A stretch of DNA of 64,000 nt from Natronomonas marina (GCF_024298905.1 NZ_CP101154.1:1178001-1242000), one strand, 5' to 3'. Positions 26,775-35,972 are shown, counted from the stretch's first letter. Translations and numbers: made by a program. The notes: a model not told the origin generated them from the sequence alone.

Positions 26775-28679
26775 TTAGCCTTCGTCCTCGAGGCCGACCT
26801 GCCAGTCGAGGTAGTAGCCGTTCGTCTCGGCGGGCATCGTGCTGGTGTCGGTGTTCTTCGGCTCGAAGCCGAAAAGACCGTAGGCCGGCGAGACCCAGCT
26901 CCAGATCCAGCCGAGCGAGTAGAAGGCGAGTTCGCCGCTCTGTCCGCGGCTGATGAGCGTGTTGAACGGCGCCTTCTCGAGGTTCAGCGAGACGCCGGTC
27001 CCGCTGAGCTTGTCACGCGTGATCTGGCCGAACTGCTGGAAGACCTCCGAGTCGTAGGTCGTCAGCGTGATCTCGAAGGGGTCGTCCGACGTGAATCCGG
27101 CCTCGTTGAGCACCTGCGTGGCCGACTCGCGGTCGGTCTCGTTGCGCGCGTAGGGCCAGTTCTCGACCCACTCGTTGTAGCCGTCGGTGCCGGTGGGCCA
27201 CATGCCCGGCGGCGTGAAGCTGAAGGCCGGCTGGCCGCGCCCCTTGAACACCTCGTCGATGAGCTGCTGGTGGTCGGTCACGTAGGCGACGGCCTGTCGG
27301 ACCGCCTTCGGAGCCTGCGGGACGTTCCAGGCGACGTAGAAGGTCGTCAGCTCCGGCACGCCGAGGTAGTTAACCGTGTCGCCGTTCTCGAGCGGGCCGT
27401 ACGTACCGACCTGGCGGCCCAGGTCGTCCTGTTCGGCCTCGACGTTGTCCGGGTTGTAGAACGTCGTCGGGATGCCGAAGACGTCCAGGTTCCGCTCGTT
27501 GATCGCGGTCCAGTAGGCGTTGTCGTCGGAGATGATCTGCCAGTGGACCGAGTCCAGTTCCGCGGTCGAGCCGTGGTAGTTGTCGAAGCGGTCGACCTGC
27601 GCGTGGTCGTCCGGGACCCACTCGTTCAGCTGGAACGGCCCACAGCCGTTGGCGACCGACGTCGAGAACTCGTCCTGGGTGACCTCGCCGTCGTAGCCCT
27701 CGACGTCGCCGACGTAGCCCTCCGGGATGGCGGCGAAGGAGTCGTACGCGAGGATGTCCAGCGCGAACGGCTGGGGACTCATCAGCGTCATCTCGAGGGT
27801 GTACTCGCCGGTGGCCTCGACCGCGAGCGAACCGGGGACGAGCCGCTCCTCCTCGGAGGGTTCACCGTCCTCGGCCGTCGGCGTCACCGTCACCGTCTCC
27901 GTCTCGTGTTCGACGCCGAGTTCGTCGAGGACGAAGTTCGCCCGCTGGCTGTTGGGCGACTCCGCAAGCCGGCGGAACGCGTACACGAAGTCGGCGGCCG
28001 TCACCTCGCCGCCCTTGTGGTACTCGACGCCCTCCTCGAGCGTGAAGGTGTACGTCAGCAGGTCGTCGGACACCTCGACCTCCGTGGCCAGCTGGTTCTC
28101 CAGCTGCGTCGCGATGCCGTTCTTGTAGTTCGTCAGGTTCTCGTACATCTGTCCGATGACGATACCCGACGCGGTGTCCGTCGACTGGATGGGGTCCAGC
28201 GACGACATCGGCGCGTTGCGGAGGTTGAGGACGTTCTCCGACTTCTGGTCGCTGGAGGTGTCGACCGTGGCGTTCTGGAGCTGCTGGCGGTGGCTCCCCA
28301 GCGAGCCGCGCTTGGGAACGCTGGCCCAGTCGTAGGAGAACCGCTCGCCGAGGCGGTGGTACAGCGGCAAGAGTACCATGTCGTCTCGGACGGCCTCCTC
28401 GACGGTGACGAAGGCCTCGTTGCGGGCCTCCTCCTGGTCGGGCGCCTGGTTGTTCTGGTACTTCTCCCAGGCGTCCTGGGCCTTCTGGGCCTCCGTGGCC
28501 AGGACCGGGCCCTCCATCTCGGTCGCGGTCGGGTCGTCACCGTTCCCGTTGCCGTCGCCGTTTCCGTTGCCGTCGCCGTTTCCGTTACCTTGCCCACAGC
28601 CCGCTACGGCCACCGCGGCCGCCGTACCGCCGGTTGCTGTGAGGAACTTACGTCGGGAAAGGCTACTATCCCCTGTCAT
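26775..28679 (-). CDS. Peptide ABC transporter substrate-binding lipoprotein
   Basis: A 634-residue SBP family 5 receptor. It carries a Tat signal (S-RRKFL at residues 8 to 13) and a lipobox ending in C28 ('VAVAGCGQGNG'), so it should be exported folded and lipid-anchored outside the cell. A Gly-Asn/Asp stretch follows the Cys. The mature domain shows the family pattern 'MSSLDPIQSTDTASGIVIGQMYENL' (in parts) and 'YTFTLEEGVEYHKGGEVTAADFVYAFRR'. It is first in the operon and has its own promoter. An unusual feature is about 90 residues between the lipobox and the start of the classical SBP fold. Confidence 0.93.
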   Translation of the reverse strand: MTGDSSLSRRKFLTATGGTAAAVAVAGCGQGNGNGDGNGNGDGNGNGDDPTATEMEGPVLATEAQKAQDAWEKYQNNQAPDQEEARNEAFVTVEEAVRDDMVLLPLYHRLGERFSYDWASVPKRGSLGSHRQQLQNATVDTSSDQKSENVLNLRNAPMSSLDPIQSTDTASGIVIGQMYENLTNYKNGIATQLENQLATEVEVSDDLLTYTFTLEEGVEYHKGGEVTAADFVYAFRRLAESPNSQRANFVLDELGVEHETETVTVTPTAEDGEPSEEERLVPGSLAVEATGEYTLEMTLMSPQPFALDILAYDSFAAIPEGYVGDVEGYDGEVTQDEFSTSVANGCGPFQLNEWVPDDHAQVDRFDNYHGSTAELDSVHWQIISDDNAYWTAINERNLDVFGIPTTFYNPDNVEAEQDDLGRQVGTYGPLENGDTVNYLGVPELTTFYVAWNVPQAPKAVRQAVAYVTDHQQLIDEVFKGRGQPAFSFTPPGMWPTGTDGYNEWVENWPYARNETDRESATQVLNEAGFTSDDPFEITLTTYDSEVFQQFGQITRDKLSGTGVSLNLEKAPFNTLISRGQSGELAFYSLGWIWSWVSPAYGLFGFEPKNTDTSTMPAETNGYYLDWQVGLEDEG

Positions 28680-28705
28680 CTCGTCCGTTCCATATCCCTC
28701 GCCCC

Positions 28706-28713
28706 TTATAAAT
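28706..28713 (-). promoter_or_regulatory. TATA box of the peptide ABC operon
   Basis: On the minus strand ATTTATAA, centred about 30 bp ahead of ATG 28679, gives an expected start within a few bases of the ATG. Confidence 0.6.
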
Positions 28714-28818
28714 GACTAGGTATTGGGACTGAGTATTGCGCGGAAATTTGCGCTCCACGGAGGCGGGTCGCCGGCCTATTAATCGACAGATATGGCTGTC
28801 GTTACCACGAGTGAGTAC

Positions 28819-28840
28819 CGATGTACAGGTGAGTACATCG
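28819..28840. promoter_or_regulatory. Perfect inverted repeat upstream of the peptide ABC operon
   Basis: CGATGTAC-AGGTGA-GTACATCG has perfect 8-bp arms with a 6-nt spacer, about 110 bp upstream of the TATA box, in the 365-bp gap between the receptor gene and tRNA-Leu. A GTGAGTAC motif at 28811 repeats in the right part. Size and position suit a dimeric regulator site; the rest of the gap shows no gene. Confidence 0.4.
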
Positions 28841-29044
28841 ACAGGACGAACGACCCCCCGCTGCTCGGCAACCCCCGCGTACGTGCGCACTCTTCGTTTG
28901 TTGCTGCCACAATCGCTCGATCACCGGATTCGAACCGAGCCGAGACGCACCGGACACCTCGCTGCGCCGCGGCCCCGGACTGCGGTCCGTCGGCTTCGTA
29001 CTCCGCCGCCACTCGCAGGGCTCTCACCTTCCTCGACCGATAAG

Positions 29045-29129
29045 TGCGAGGGGAGGGATTCGAACCCACGGACCTCTACAGGAGCGGATCTTAAGTCCGC
29101 CGCCTTTGTCCAGACTCGGCCACCCTCGC
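29045..29129 (-). tRNA. tRNA-Leu(TAA)
   Basis: An 85-nt cloverleaf read on the minus strand. The acceptor is GCGAGGG paired with CCCTCGC plus discriminator A. The anticodon stem GCGGA/TCCGC holds loop CTTAAGA with anticodon TAA. A long class II variable arm follows, then T-loop TTCGAAT. There is one T-T mismatch in the T stem. The CCA end is not encoded and no intron is present. Confidence 0.95.
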
Positions 29130-29179
29130 GCGATCGTGAATCCGGGAGCGCCGCCAATGGGCGTTTCGGTCGCCCCCCG

Positions 29180-29515
29180 TCACCAGTCGACCGAGAGGCT
29201 CCCGTCGCCCTCCGGGTCGGGCGCTATCTCTTCGTCGGTGCGTCGGTCGACGACGTGGATGACGCCCCGGTCCTTCTTCGCCGGGCATACCTCCGCAGCC
29301 CGGACGTTGTGATCGAGGTCCGCCTCGTCGAAGAAGTAGACGTTCGGCTGGGCGATACCCGTAGAGAGCTCCATCTCCCAGTTGTCCGAGACCTCCGCGC
29401 ACTTGCCCGCGGCGATGCACTTGTTGGCCTCGAAGATGATCTTGTAGGGGGCCTCCTCGATTGGAGGTGCGTCCCGCTCGCCGATCTCGCTCGGGTCGAC
29501 GGGGTCGTCGGCCAT
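29180..29515 (-). CDS. Single-cluster ferredoxin, [3Fe-4S] type
   Basis: A 111-residue acidic ferredoxin. Cysteines are C33 and C39 ('NKCIAAGKCAEV') and C76 ('AAEVCPAKKDRG'). The C-x5-C...C-P arrangement lacks the usual second cysteine, as in [3Fe-4S] ferredoxins that feed cytochromes P450 and similar oxygenases. The acidic N-terminal extension suits a halophilic cytosol. No oxygenase or oxidoreductase is adjacent; the nearest genes are tRNA-Leu and the TrkA-type pair, so the partner is unknown. Confidence 0.85.
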   Translation of the reverse strand: MADDPVDPSEIGERDAPPIEEAPYKIIFEANKCIAAGKCAEVSDNWEMELSTGIAQPNVYFFDEADLDHNVRAAEVCPAKKDRGVIHVVDRRTDEEIAPDPEGDGSLSVDW

Positions 29516-29552
29516 ACCCGTACTCCGGGCCCGACCGATTTGGCTCTGACGA

Positions 29553-30743
29553 CTACTCGGCGGGGACCCCCGGCGCGTCCGGGGTCCCGCCGGCAGCCGC
29601 CTCGAACTTCCGGAGGCGCTCCGGTCGGGCGATGGCGTACACCGTCTCCCCGGCCGCGAGCGGCCGGTCCCGCGGCGGAATGGCCTCTATCGGGCCGTCG
29701 GCCGGCCGGACCGCGACGACGGCGAGATCCAGCGCGCCGACGGTGCTGGCGGCCAGCGGGCTCCCGACCGCCAGGTTGACGGCACCCATCGTCTCCGCGG
29801 CGGAGCGCAACTGGCCGGCGAACTCCCGGTCGGCCCGCACCTCGGCGGGCAGCGTAACGAGCCGATAGCGGGCCTCGGGGTCGAGGAGGTCCGTCTCCGC
29901 CTCGTCGACCGCGAGCGTGACGACGTCGTCGGCGGTGCCCCGGATCTCGGCCGTGAGGACCCGCTCGGGACCGTCGCCGGCTCTCGGGTCCCCGAGGGCC
30001 CACACCTGGACCGCGTCGCCGGGACTGGCGTTGTTCGGCGGGTCGGCCCTGACCGCCACGGCGGCGCTGCCGGGCGGCAGCGTCGGGCCGAGGCCGGCCT
30101 CGCGGCTCCCGAGCGCGAGGTACTCGACGCTCCCGTCGTCGGCGAAGTCGACGTCGACGTGGCCGACGCCGTAGTCGGTCCGGAGCCGCTCGACGAACCG
30201 CGCCCGCAGCGCCTCCAGCGTGAGCCGCCGGGGAAAGACCAGTTGCTGGCCGGCCAGCGCCTCCTTGACGACCGGGTCGACGGGGTCGTAGCCGTCGATG
30301 TCGCCGATCTCCTCGGGAACCTCGACGGTGATGACGCGGCCGACGGTCTTGACGATGCGGCTGACGTCCCGTTCGACGGTCCGGGCCCCGGAGACCGCGA
30401 AGAAACCGAGACCGAGCCGGTCGCCGGCCCGCCCGCCGACGTCGGCCGCGACCGCGGCGACGAAGAACACGACGACGTTGAAAAGTGCCGTCCCGGTCGC
30501 CACCAGTTCCCCCTGTCCGCCGATGACCTCGCCCAGCGCGCCGGAGGTGTTCAGCGACAGTGCGACGCCGCTGAGTCCGACCAGGACGGCGAGGCCATCC
30601 GGCACGCGCTCGTTGGCGTACCACCGGTGGAGGAGCCCCATGCCCGCCCCGAGAACCGCCGACAGCACCGTGAGCACGACGAGCCACGCGGCGTCGACGG
30701 CGAGGCTCTCCCCGACAGCGCCCTGGAGGACGGCAGCGGTCAC
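29553..30743 (-). CDS. Membrane protein with TrkA-C (RCK-C) domain
   Basis: A 396-residue protein. Three N-terminal helices (about 15 to 38, 50 to 70 and 80 to 102) are followed by a large cytoplasmic part ending in a TrkA-C-like domain (about 310 to 380, 'VGALDLAVVAVRPADGPIEAIPPRDRPLAAGETVYAI'). TrkA-C domains bind small ligands such as c-di-AMP and gate ion transporters. Its start overlaps the stop of the upstream paralogue by 4 bp, so both are made together and probably form a hetero-oligomer. There is no pore motif, so it is more likely a regulator or sensor than a channel. Confidence 0.78.
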   Translation of the reverse strand: MTAAVLQGAVGESLAVDAAWLVVLTVLSAVLGAGMGLLHRWYANERVPDGLAVLVGLSGVALSLNTSGALGEVIGGQGELVATGTALFNVVVFFVAAVAADVGGRAGDRLGLGFFAVSGARTVERDVSRIVKTVGRVITVEVPEEIGDIDGYDPVDPVVKEALAGQQLVFPRRLTLEALRARFVERLRTDYGVGHVDVDFADDGSVEYLALGSREAGLGPTLPPGSAAVAVRADPPNNASPGDAVQVWALGDPRAGDGPERVLTAEIRGTADDVVTLAVDEAETDLLDPEARYRLVTLPAEVRADREFAGQLRSAAETMGAVNLAVGSPLAASTVGALDLAVVAVRPADGPIEAIPPRDRPLAAGETVYAIARPERLRKFEAAAGGTPDAPGVPAE

Positions 30744-31948
30744 GCCAGTACCTCCTCGAAGGCGTCGAGCGCCTGGGCGGTTCCGACGACGAACAGTTCG
30801 TCGCTGGCCCGCAGTTCGACGTCCCCGTCGGGGGCGACGAGCCAGCCGTCCGGCCGCTCGACGCCGAGTACCGCGACGGCGTGGGCGTTTCGCAGGTCGG
30901 CGTCGCCCAGCCGCGTTCCGACGAGGCCGCTCGTCTGCCGGACGGTGACCTTCCGGAACCGCTTGCCCGCCCGCCGCAACAGCGAGAGGAGTTCGTACTC
31001 CCGGCGGGTGCCGCGGGCGGTGACGACGACCGTCGGCCGGTCGACGCCGAGCAGCGTCTCCGCGTCGGCCCGCGCGACGGCGACGGTGAGCCGTCCCTCG
31101 CCCCCGGTCGTCGTGGGCGCGGCGACCGGCGGCGCCGGCTCCGCCGGTGTCCCGCCGTCGGTCGTCGCCGTCCGGCCGCTCGCGGCCCCCGTCCGCGCGG
31201 CGACGACGGTGCCGTCGACCGAGACCCCTCCGGCGGAGAGCGTGACCTCATCGCCCCGGGCGAGACCGGTGGGGACGAGCGCCTCGACGGAGACCGCCCG
31301 CTTGCCGGACGGGACCCGCTTCGACACCCCCGAGAGCGGCGGCGCGGCGACGACGGTTGCGGTCCCGCGCTCGTCGATGGTCGCCGAGACGTCGGCCAGG
31401 TCCAGTTCGGTCCGCAACCGGTCCTCGAAGCGGGTCTCCAGTTCCGAGAGCGGCAGGTCGGCGGGAAACCGCCACTCCCCGGTCCTGATCGCCTCCCTCG
31501 TGGCCGCCGACAGCGGCGGGTATCCCTCCATGTCGACGACCTCGCCGGTGACCTCGACGTGGACCTCCCCGCGCGAGCCGACGAGTTCGACCACCTCGTT
31601 CGAGAGGGTCCGATCGCGGAGCTTCGACAGCGACAGCCGTCGCGGGAACTCCGCGCCCATCCTGTCGCCCCTCGCGTGGGCGTACATCGACACCATCGAC
31701 ACGACGATGAGCGCGACGACGACGCGAAAGCCCGACCCGACGACGGCGGGGTCGTTCAGCGCCAGCAGCCCGCCGTTGATGCCGGCCAGCGCCAGGGCGA
31801 GCACGACCACGCCGAAGGCCGGAATCGAGACACCGGTGACGTACTTGAACAGGAAGCCGAGCCCCCACGAAACCAGAGCCGGAAACACCCCCGTGAGGAC
31901 GCCGAGATAGATGCCGAAGAGTATCTCGACGGGAAGCGGCTGCGCCAT
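30740..31948 (-). CDS. Membrane protein with TrkA-C (RCK-C) domain, paralogue of its neighbour
   Basis: A 402-residue protein built like the downstream gene: three helices (about 8 to 30, 38 to 55 and 70 to 92), a basic patch ('RRLSLSKLRDRTLSNEVVELVG'), cytoplasmic beta-rich domains, and a terminal TrkA-C domain ('GTRLGDADLRNAHAVAVLGVERPDGW' with 'ASDELFVVGTAQALDAFEEVL'). ATG 31948 ('MAQPLPVEILFGIYLG') is chosen because membrane-like sequence starts there; the longer frame is antisense shadow. It is first gene of the pair, divergent from a potassium channel gene across 124 bp, which supports a shared role in potassium homeostasis. Confidence 0.78.
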   Translation of the reverse strand: MAQPLPVEILFGIYLGVLTGVFPALVSWGLGFLFKYVTGVSIPAFGVVVLALALAGINGGLLALNDPAVVGSGFRVVVALIVVSMVSMYAHARGDRMGAEFPRRLSLSKLRDRTLSNEVVELVGSRGEVHVEVTGEVVDMEGYPPLSAATREAIRTGEWRFPADLPLSELETRFEDRLRTELDLADVSATIDERGTATVVAAPPLSGVSKRVPSGKRAVSVEALVPTGLARGDEVTLSAGGVSVDGTVVAARTGAASGRTATTDGGTPAEPAPPVAAPTTTGGEGRLTVAVARADAETLLGVDRPTVVVTARGTRREYELLSLLRRAGKRFRKVTVRQTSGLVGTRLGDADLRNAHAVAVLGVERPDGWLVAPDGDVELRASDELFVVGTAQALDAFEEVLA

Positions 31949-32072
31949 GCCCGCCACCACACCGGCCTCCGGTAAACTACTACCGGCGAGGTCGGAGGCC
32001 GGAGTGCCGGCGGTTCGGGGGTCTCCACCAGCGACCGGCGGGTTTATTCGACCCGCTGTCGAGTAGCCCGGT

Positions 32073-33248
32073 ATGGCAGGGTCCTCGGGAAACCCGCCGT
32101 CCGGCGGTCGACTCCTCCGCGTCAGGGCCGCCGTGCTGTTGACTGCTATCGCCGCCGTCCTCTCCGTCCTCACCGGCATCGTCAACATCGGGGCGACGGA
32201 GGTGTCGGGACCGCTGGCGTCGTTCGTCCCGACGACGGCCGCCCGGGCGGCCGGCTTCACCGGGACGATGACCGGCTTCCTGCTTTTGTTCGGCGCCTAC
32301 GGCCTCCGCCGCGGCTACCGAATGGCCTGGCTGTCGGCCGTCGTACTGCTCCCGGTCACCGCCGCCCAGGGACTCGTCCAGTCCAGCATCCTCTCGTTTC
32401 CGCTCGTCGTCCTCTCGGTGGTCTCCATCCCCGCGGTGGCGGCCAACCGCCGGTACTTCGACCGCCGCGTGAACCTCGGCCTGTCGCAGTTGGCCTCGCT
32501 CGCGGCCATCGTCGGCGTCCAGCTGTACGGCACCGTCGGCACCTACGCGCTCCGCGAGGAGTTCGCGGGCGTGAACACCGTGCTGGACGCCTTCTACTTC
32601 ACGCTCGTCACCGCCTCGACGGTCGGGTACGGCGACACCACCGCCACCACGCAGGTCGGCCGCCTCTTCTCTATGTCCGTGCTGCTCGCCGGCGTCGCCA
32701 GTTTCGCCGTCGCACTGGGGACGCTCCTGGGCCCGCTCATCGAGGCCCGCCTCGCGACGGCGCTCGGAAACATGACAGACAGACAGCTCGAACTCCTGGA
32801 TGACCACTACGTCCTCGCCGGCTACGGCGACCTGACCGAACCGATACTCGAGAGCCTCGGCGACGTTCCCGCCGTCGTCATCACGAACGACCCCGAGACC
32901 GCAAAGCGGCTCAACGAACGCGGCATCGAGGTCGTCACGGGGGACCCAAGCGACGAGGAACCGCAGCAGCGCGTCCACGTCGAGCGCGCCGCCGCCCTCT
33001 TCGCGGCGACCGAGGACGACGCCCAGGACGCGCTGGCCATCCTGACCGCCCGGGAACTCAACCCCGACCTCCGCATCGTCGCCGCCGCGACCGACCGCGA
33101 GAACGTCCCGAAGCTCAGGCGTGCCGGCGCCGACGCCGTGTTGAGCCCCGCGGTGCTGGGCGGGCGGCTCCTCGTCGAGTCCGCCCTCGGCGACGACGAC
33201 CCCGAGCGGGCCATCGAACGCCTCCTCGACCGCCAGCGGGACCGGTGA
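32073..33248 (+). CDS. Potassium channel with TrkA-N (RCK) domain
   Basis: A 391-residue channel. Several helices lie in the first 160 residues. A pore loop then carries the selectivity filter TVGYGD (residues 183 to 188 in 'TLVTASTVGYGDTTATTQVG'), followed by an inner helix. The C-terminal RCK domain starts at 'HYVLAGYGDLTEPILESLGDVPAVVITND' (in parts), with the acidic NAD or nucleotide site 'VVTGDPSDEE'. It has extra N-terminal helices compared with the two-helix MthK form. Gating by nucleotide or ions through the RCK ring is known for the family. Flanking TrkA-type genes suggest a potassium-handling cluster. Confidence 0.92.
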   Translation: MAGSSGNPPSGGRLLRVRAAVLLTAIAAVLSVLTGIVNIGATEVSGPLASFVPTTAARAAGFTGTMTGFLLLFGAYGLRRGYRMAWLSAVVLLPVTAAQGLVQSSILSFPLVVLSVVSIPAVAANRRYFDRRVNLGLSQLASLAAIVGVQLYGTVGTYALREEFAGVNTVLDAFYFTLVTASTVGYGDTTATTQVGRLFSMSVLLAGVASFAVALGTLLGPLIEARLATALGNMTDRQLELLDDHYVLAGYGDLTEPILESLGDVPAVVITNDPETAKRLNERGIEVVTGDPSDEEPQQRVHVERAAALFAATEDDAQDALAILTARELNPDLRIVAAATDRENVPKLRRAGADAVLSPAVLGGRLLVESALGDDDPERAIERLLDRQRDR

Positions 33249-33325
33249 CCCGGCTGGCCCGGCCCCCGAAGGCGCCTCCCGGAGCCCTGGCCACCATTTA
33301 ACACCGACAGCGACCCAGGGAAACC

Positions 33326-34570
33326 ATGACCCTCGACCCCGTCCACTTCGACGGCATCGCGCAACTGGCGGGCCGCATCGACCAGCGGGTCGACGCCACC
33401 GACCACGAGACGTTCGCCGACACTGTCTTCGAGGAGTTCCTCGACCCCCTGTGGGACGGCGGCCGGCGGGTCATCGAGCCGCTGGACGAGCTGGGCCGCA
33501 AACGCGTCGACGTCGAGGACGCGGCCCTGCAGGCGGCCCCGTTCCCGACCCAGCACGGCCTCGACTCGGGGACGATCAACCCCACGACGTTCACCAACGG
33601 CCTCGTACTCGACGTCGCCCAGGCCGCGATGGCGGCCGTCCCCTCCGACCTCGAACTCCACCGCGCCCGGTCCGTCGTGGCGACGGTCCACTCCAACGAC
33701 GCAACCGTCGACTGCGAGGAAGACGAGTGGACGATGTTCGACCGCGGCTACTCGCGGGGGCGCATCCTGCAGGCGCCCCGCGTCAGCCGCTACGAGGAGG
33801 CCGTCGTCCACGCGCTGTCGCTGTACCTCGCGGAGGCGACCCACGCCAGGATGCAGGCCGAGGTGGTCGAGGACCTGCTCGTGCTGGATGGGCCCATCTA
33901 CCCGAAGGGACTGCTCGCCTGGAGCGACCGCCACCCCGAACTGGCCGACCTCCTCGTCGAGGAAAAGCGGCCCCGCGACGTCGTCGCGGGCTACATCGAA
34001 CTGGTCGAGACGTTCGCCGAGCGGGACGTCCCGCTCGTCGGCTTCGTCAAGAACAGCGGCTCGAAGGCCATCACGCGGGCGGTCCGCAGCGAAAATCGGG
34101 CGCCGTGGGTCGACGACGCCGCCTTCTTCAGGCGCGCCTTAGAGCGGACCGACGACGAGGGCGAGCGCCGGACCGACCAGTTGACGTTCACCAACTGGTT
34201 CGTCTCGCGGTGCGGCGTCGACGAACCGCTCTCGGCCGACGGCGACGCCCTGGGACTCGACCGAGAACTCGACCCCGCCGACTACGAGGTGACGTTCTTC
34301 TGTATCTACGACCCCCGCGAGGACCTGCTGTTCCGGGTGGAGGCGCCGGCCGTCTTCACCCGGGACCCCGACCGTCGGGAGGCGCTGACGACGCAGTTGC
34401 TCCGGGACGTCGCGGGCGAGCGCGGGCCGCCGCTGGCCGTCGCCAAGGCCGACGAGCTGGCGCGCATCAGCCGCGAGGAGAAGGCTGCGCTGGGCCGCGC
34501 CATCGAGGAGCGGTTCGACGCCGAACGGGACCGCAGCTACGACGACGAGCGGTGGGGGCTTGTCGTCTAG
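33326..34570 (+). CDS. nurA: NurA domain DNA end-processing nuclease
   Basis: A 414-residue NurA-type nuclease, partner of the HerA ATPase in double-strand break resection. It starts 'MTLDPVHFDGIAQLAGRIDQRV', with the acidic metal site beginning around 'VVATVHSNDATVDC'. Further motifs are 'YPKGLLAWSDRHPELADLL', 'LVGFVKNSGSKAITRAVRS' and the final 'LAVAKADELARISREEKAALGR'. The herA-like gene is about 15.5 kb away instead of adjacent. Its TAG stop overlaps the stop of the convergent downstream gene within the tetranucleotide CTAG. Confidence 0.88.
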   Translation: MTLDPVHFDGIAQLAGRIDQRVDATDHETFADTVFEEFLDPLWDGGRRVIEPLDELGRKRVDVEDAALQAAPFPTQHGLDSGTINPTTFTNGLVLDVAQAAMAAVPSDLELHRARSVVATVHSNDATVDCEEDEWTMFDRGYSRGRILQAPRVSRYEEAVVHALSLYLAEATHARMQAEVVEDLLVLDGPIYPKGLLAWSDRHPELADLLVEEKRPRDVVAGYIELVETFAERDVPLVGFVKNSGSKAITRAVRSENRAPWVDDAAFFRRALERTDDEGERRTDQLTFTNWFVSRCGVDEPLSADGDALGLDRELDPADYEVTFFCIYDPREDLLFRVEAPAVFTRDPDRREALTTQLLRDVAGERGPPLAVAKADELARISREEKAALGRAIEERFDAERDRSYDDERWGLVV

Positions 34571-34911
34571 GGGGCGACGTCCTCGGCGACCTCGATGACG
34601 TCGACGGTGACCTCCTCGGCGGGGACGCCGAGGCGGGCGAACTGGGTGCGGACGTGCTCGGTGGCGGCCTCGACGGCCGCCTCACGGGTCTCGAAGCCGC
34701 GCGGCATCGGCGACTCGAAGGCGACCTGGACCGTCCGGTCGCCGAGCTGCTGGGTCGTCCCCCCGCTGTCGACCTCGTAGAACGCGTCGCAGACCCACAC
34801 GTAGGGCGCGTCGTCGTCGGGCGCGCCCCGGAACTGCGGCGGTTCCTCGCCGCGTTCGTACAGCGTCCCCGTCAGGTCGGTGCCGCGGGCCGAGCCGCGA
34901 ATCTGTAGCAT
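34567..34911 (-). CDS. Small haloarchaeal conserved protein
   Basis: A 114-residue protein. The sequence 'MLQIRGSARGTDLTGTLYERGEEPPQFRGAPDDDAPYVWV' (in parts) begins a beta-rich fold, and the C-terminal half is helical ('FETREAAVEAATEHVRTQFARLGV') and ends in a beta strand 'TVDVIEVAEDVAP'. Similar proteins are widespread in haloarchaea without known role. Its stop shares CTAG with nurA. It starts 40 bp or so downstream of the RAM-domain gene's stop on the same strand, so it may be the end of that operon. Confidence 0.62.
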   Translation of the reverse strand: MLQIRGSARGTDLTGTLYERGEEPPQFRGAPDDDAPYVWVCDAFYEVDSGGTTQQLGDRTVQVAFESPMPRGFETREAAVEAATEHVRTQFARLGVPAEEVTVDVIEVAEDVAP

Positions 34912-34951
34912 ACACGAGCTACGGCGGGCGCGGGTAAAAGCCGTGTGCCGA

Positions 34952-35185
34952 CTACGAGTCCATGGCGACGTAGGTGTGGGTGTCCTCAACGCCGTCGAGG
35001 TTCTGGATGGTGGTCGCGGCGATGGTCTTGACCTCGCCCGGCGAGTCGACCTCCACCTTGGCGATGATGTCGACGTCGCCGGCGACGATGTGGGCGGAGG
35101 TGACCCCGTCGACGGCCTCGATGTCGTCGCGGAGGCGGTCGGCCTCGCCGGTGTGGGCCTTCACCATGACGTAGGCGACGACCAT
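34952..35185 (-). CDS. Stand-alone RAM domain protein (Lrp/AsnC ligand-binding domain)
   Basis: A 77-residue protein that is only the alpha-beta RAM domain of Lrp/AsnC regulators ('AYVMVKAHTGEADRLRDDIEAV', 'AHIVAGDVDIIAKVEV', 'DGVEDTHTYVAM'), without a helix-turn-helix. Such domains bind amino acids and make dimers and octamers, and they can modulate partners by assembly. It follows the TrkA-N gene by one base, so the two are co-translated. A second copy lies on the other side of that gene in the opposite direction. Confidence 0.88.
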   Translation of the reverse strand: MVVAYVMVKAHTGEADRLRDDIEAVDGVTSAHIVAGDVDIIAKVEVDSPGEVKTIAATTIQNLDGVEDTHTYVAMDS

Positions 35186-35186
35186 C

Positions 35187-35873
35187 TCAGGCACCCCCCC
35201 TGGCGACGGAGGCGCCCCGCTCGCCGACGATGATCTGCTGGACGTCCCGCAGGACGCTGAAGTCGGCGATGACGACGAGGCGGTCGCCGGCCTCCATCGA
35301 GAGGTCCGGGTCCGGGATCGCAAGCGGGCCGTCTGCCTTGCCGAACGCGAGGATGCGGGCGTCGGCCGGCAGCTCTATCTCCGACAGGGAGTACCCCCGC
35401 ATCGGCGAGTCCTGCGTCACCGTCAGCTGGACGAGCTGGAGGTTCTGGGCGACGTCGGCGACCGCGCGGACGTTCCCGCCGACCAGGGCGTTCTTCGCGG
35501 CGATAGCGCCCAGCCGCTCGGGATAGATCACCTCGTCGACGTCGGAGGCGTACTTCTGGACGACGTACTCGCGGTAGTCGTTGTCGACCCGCATCACCGT
35601 CCGGCAGTCGTGGGCGGTGCCGATCATGCAGACCACGAAGTTGACGACGAGGTCGCCGGACAGCGCCGCAACCCCGTCGGCGGCGTCGAGGTCCTGCGCC
35701 AGGAGGGTCTCCTCGTCGCTGCCGTCGCCGTGGACCACCTCGAACCCCTCGTCCTCGAGGCGGTTCACCTTCGTCTCGTCGGGCTCGATGATGACCGTCT
35801 CGTGGCCCTCCTCCCGCAGGACCCGAGCGGTTCGCATCCCGACCCGACCCGCTCCGACGATTACGAATCGCAT
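35187..35873 (-). CDS. TrkA-type potassium uptake regulator (TrkA-N plus TrkA-C)
   Basis: A 228-residue cytoplasmic protein. The Rossmann TrkA-N domain starts directly at the ATG ('MRFVIVGAGRVGMRTARVLREEG') with GxGxxG, acidic 'VIIEPDETKVNRL', and 'VVHGDGSDEETLL'. The C-terminal TrkA-C domain (about 145 to 220) contains 'VQLTVTQDSPMRGYSLSEIELPAD'. It binds NAD(H) and regulates a Trk-type transporter; no TrkH is adjacent. The start at 35873 gives the family N-terminus; upstream in-frame codons are not TrkA-like. Confidence 0.9.
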   Translation of the reverse strand: MRFVIVGAGRVGMRTARVLREEGHETVIIEPDETKVNRLEDEGFEVVHGDGSDEETLLAQDLDAADGVAALSGDLVVNFVVCMIGTAHDCRTVMRVDNDYREYVVQKYASDVDEVIYPERLGAIAAKNALVGGNVRAVADVAQNLQLVQLTVTQDSPMRGYSLSEIELPADARILAFGKADGPLAIPDPDLSMEAGDRLVVIADFSVLRDVQQIIVGERGASVARGGA

Positions 35874-35972
35874 GGAACCCCCTACGACGACCGGACCCAA
35901 TAATGTTACTCCGTCGCACGGGCCGCCCCCGTACCGGGAAAGTTTTTTCGCCGCCCTCTGCGAACCGGTCCC

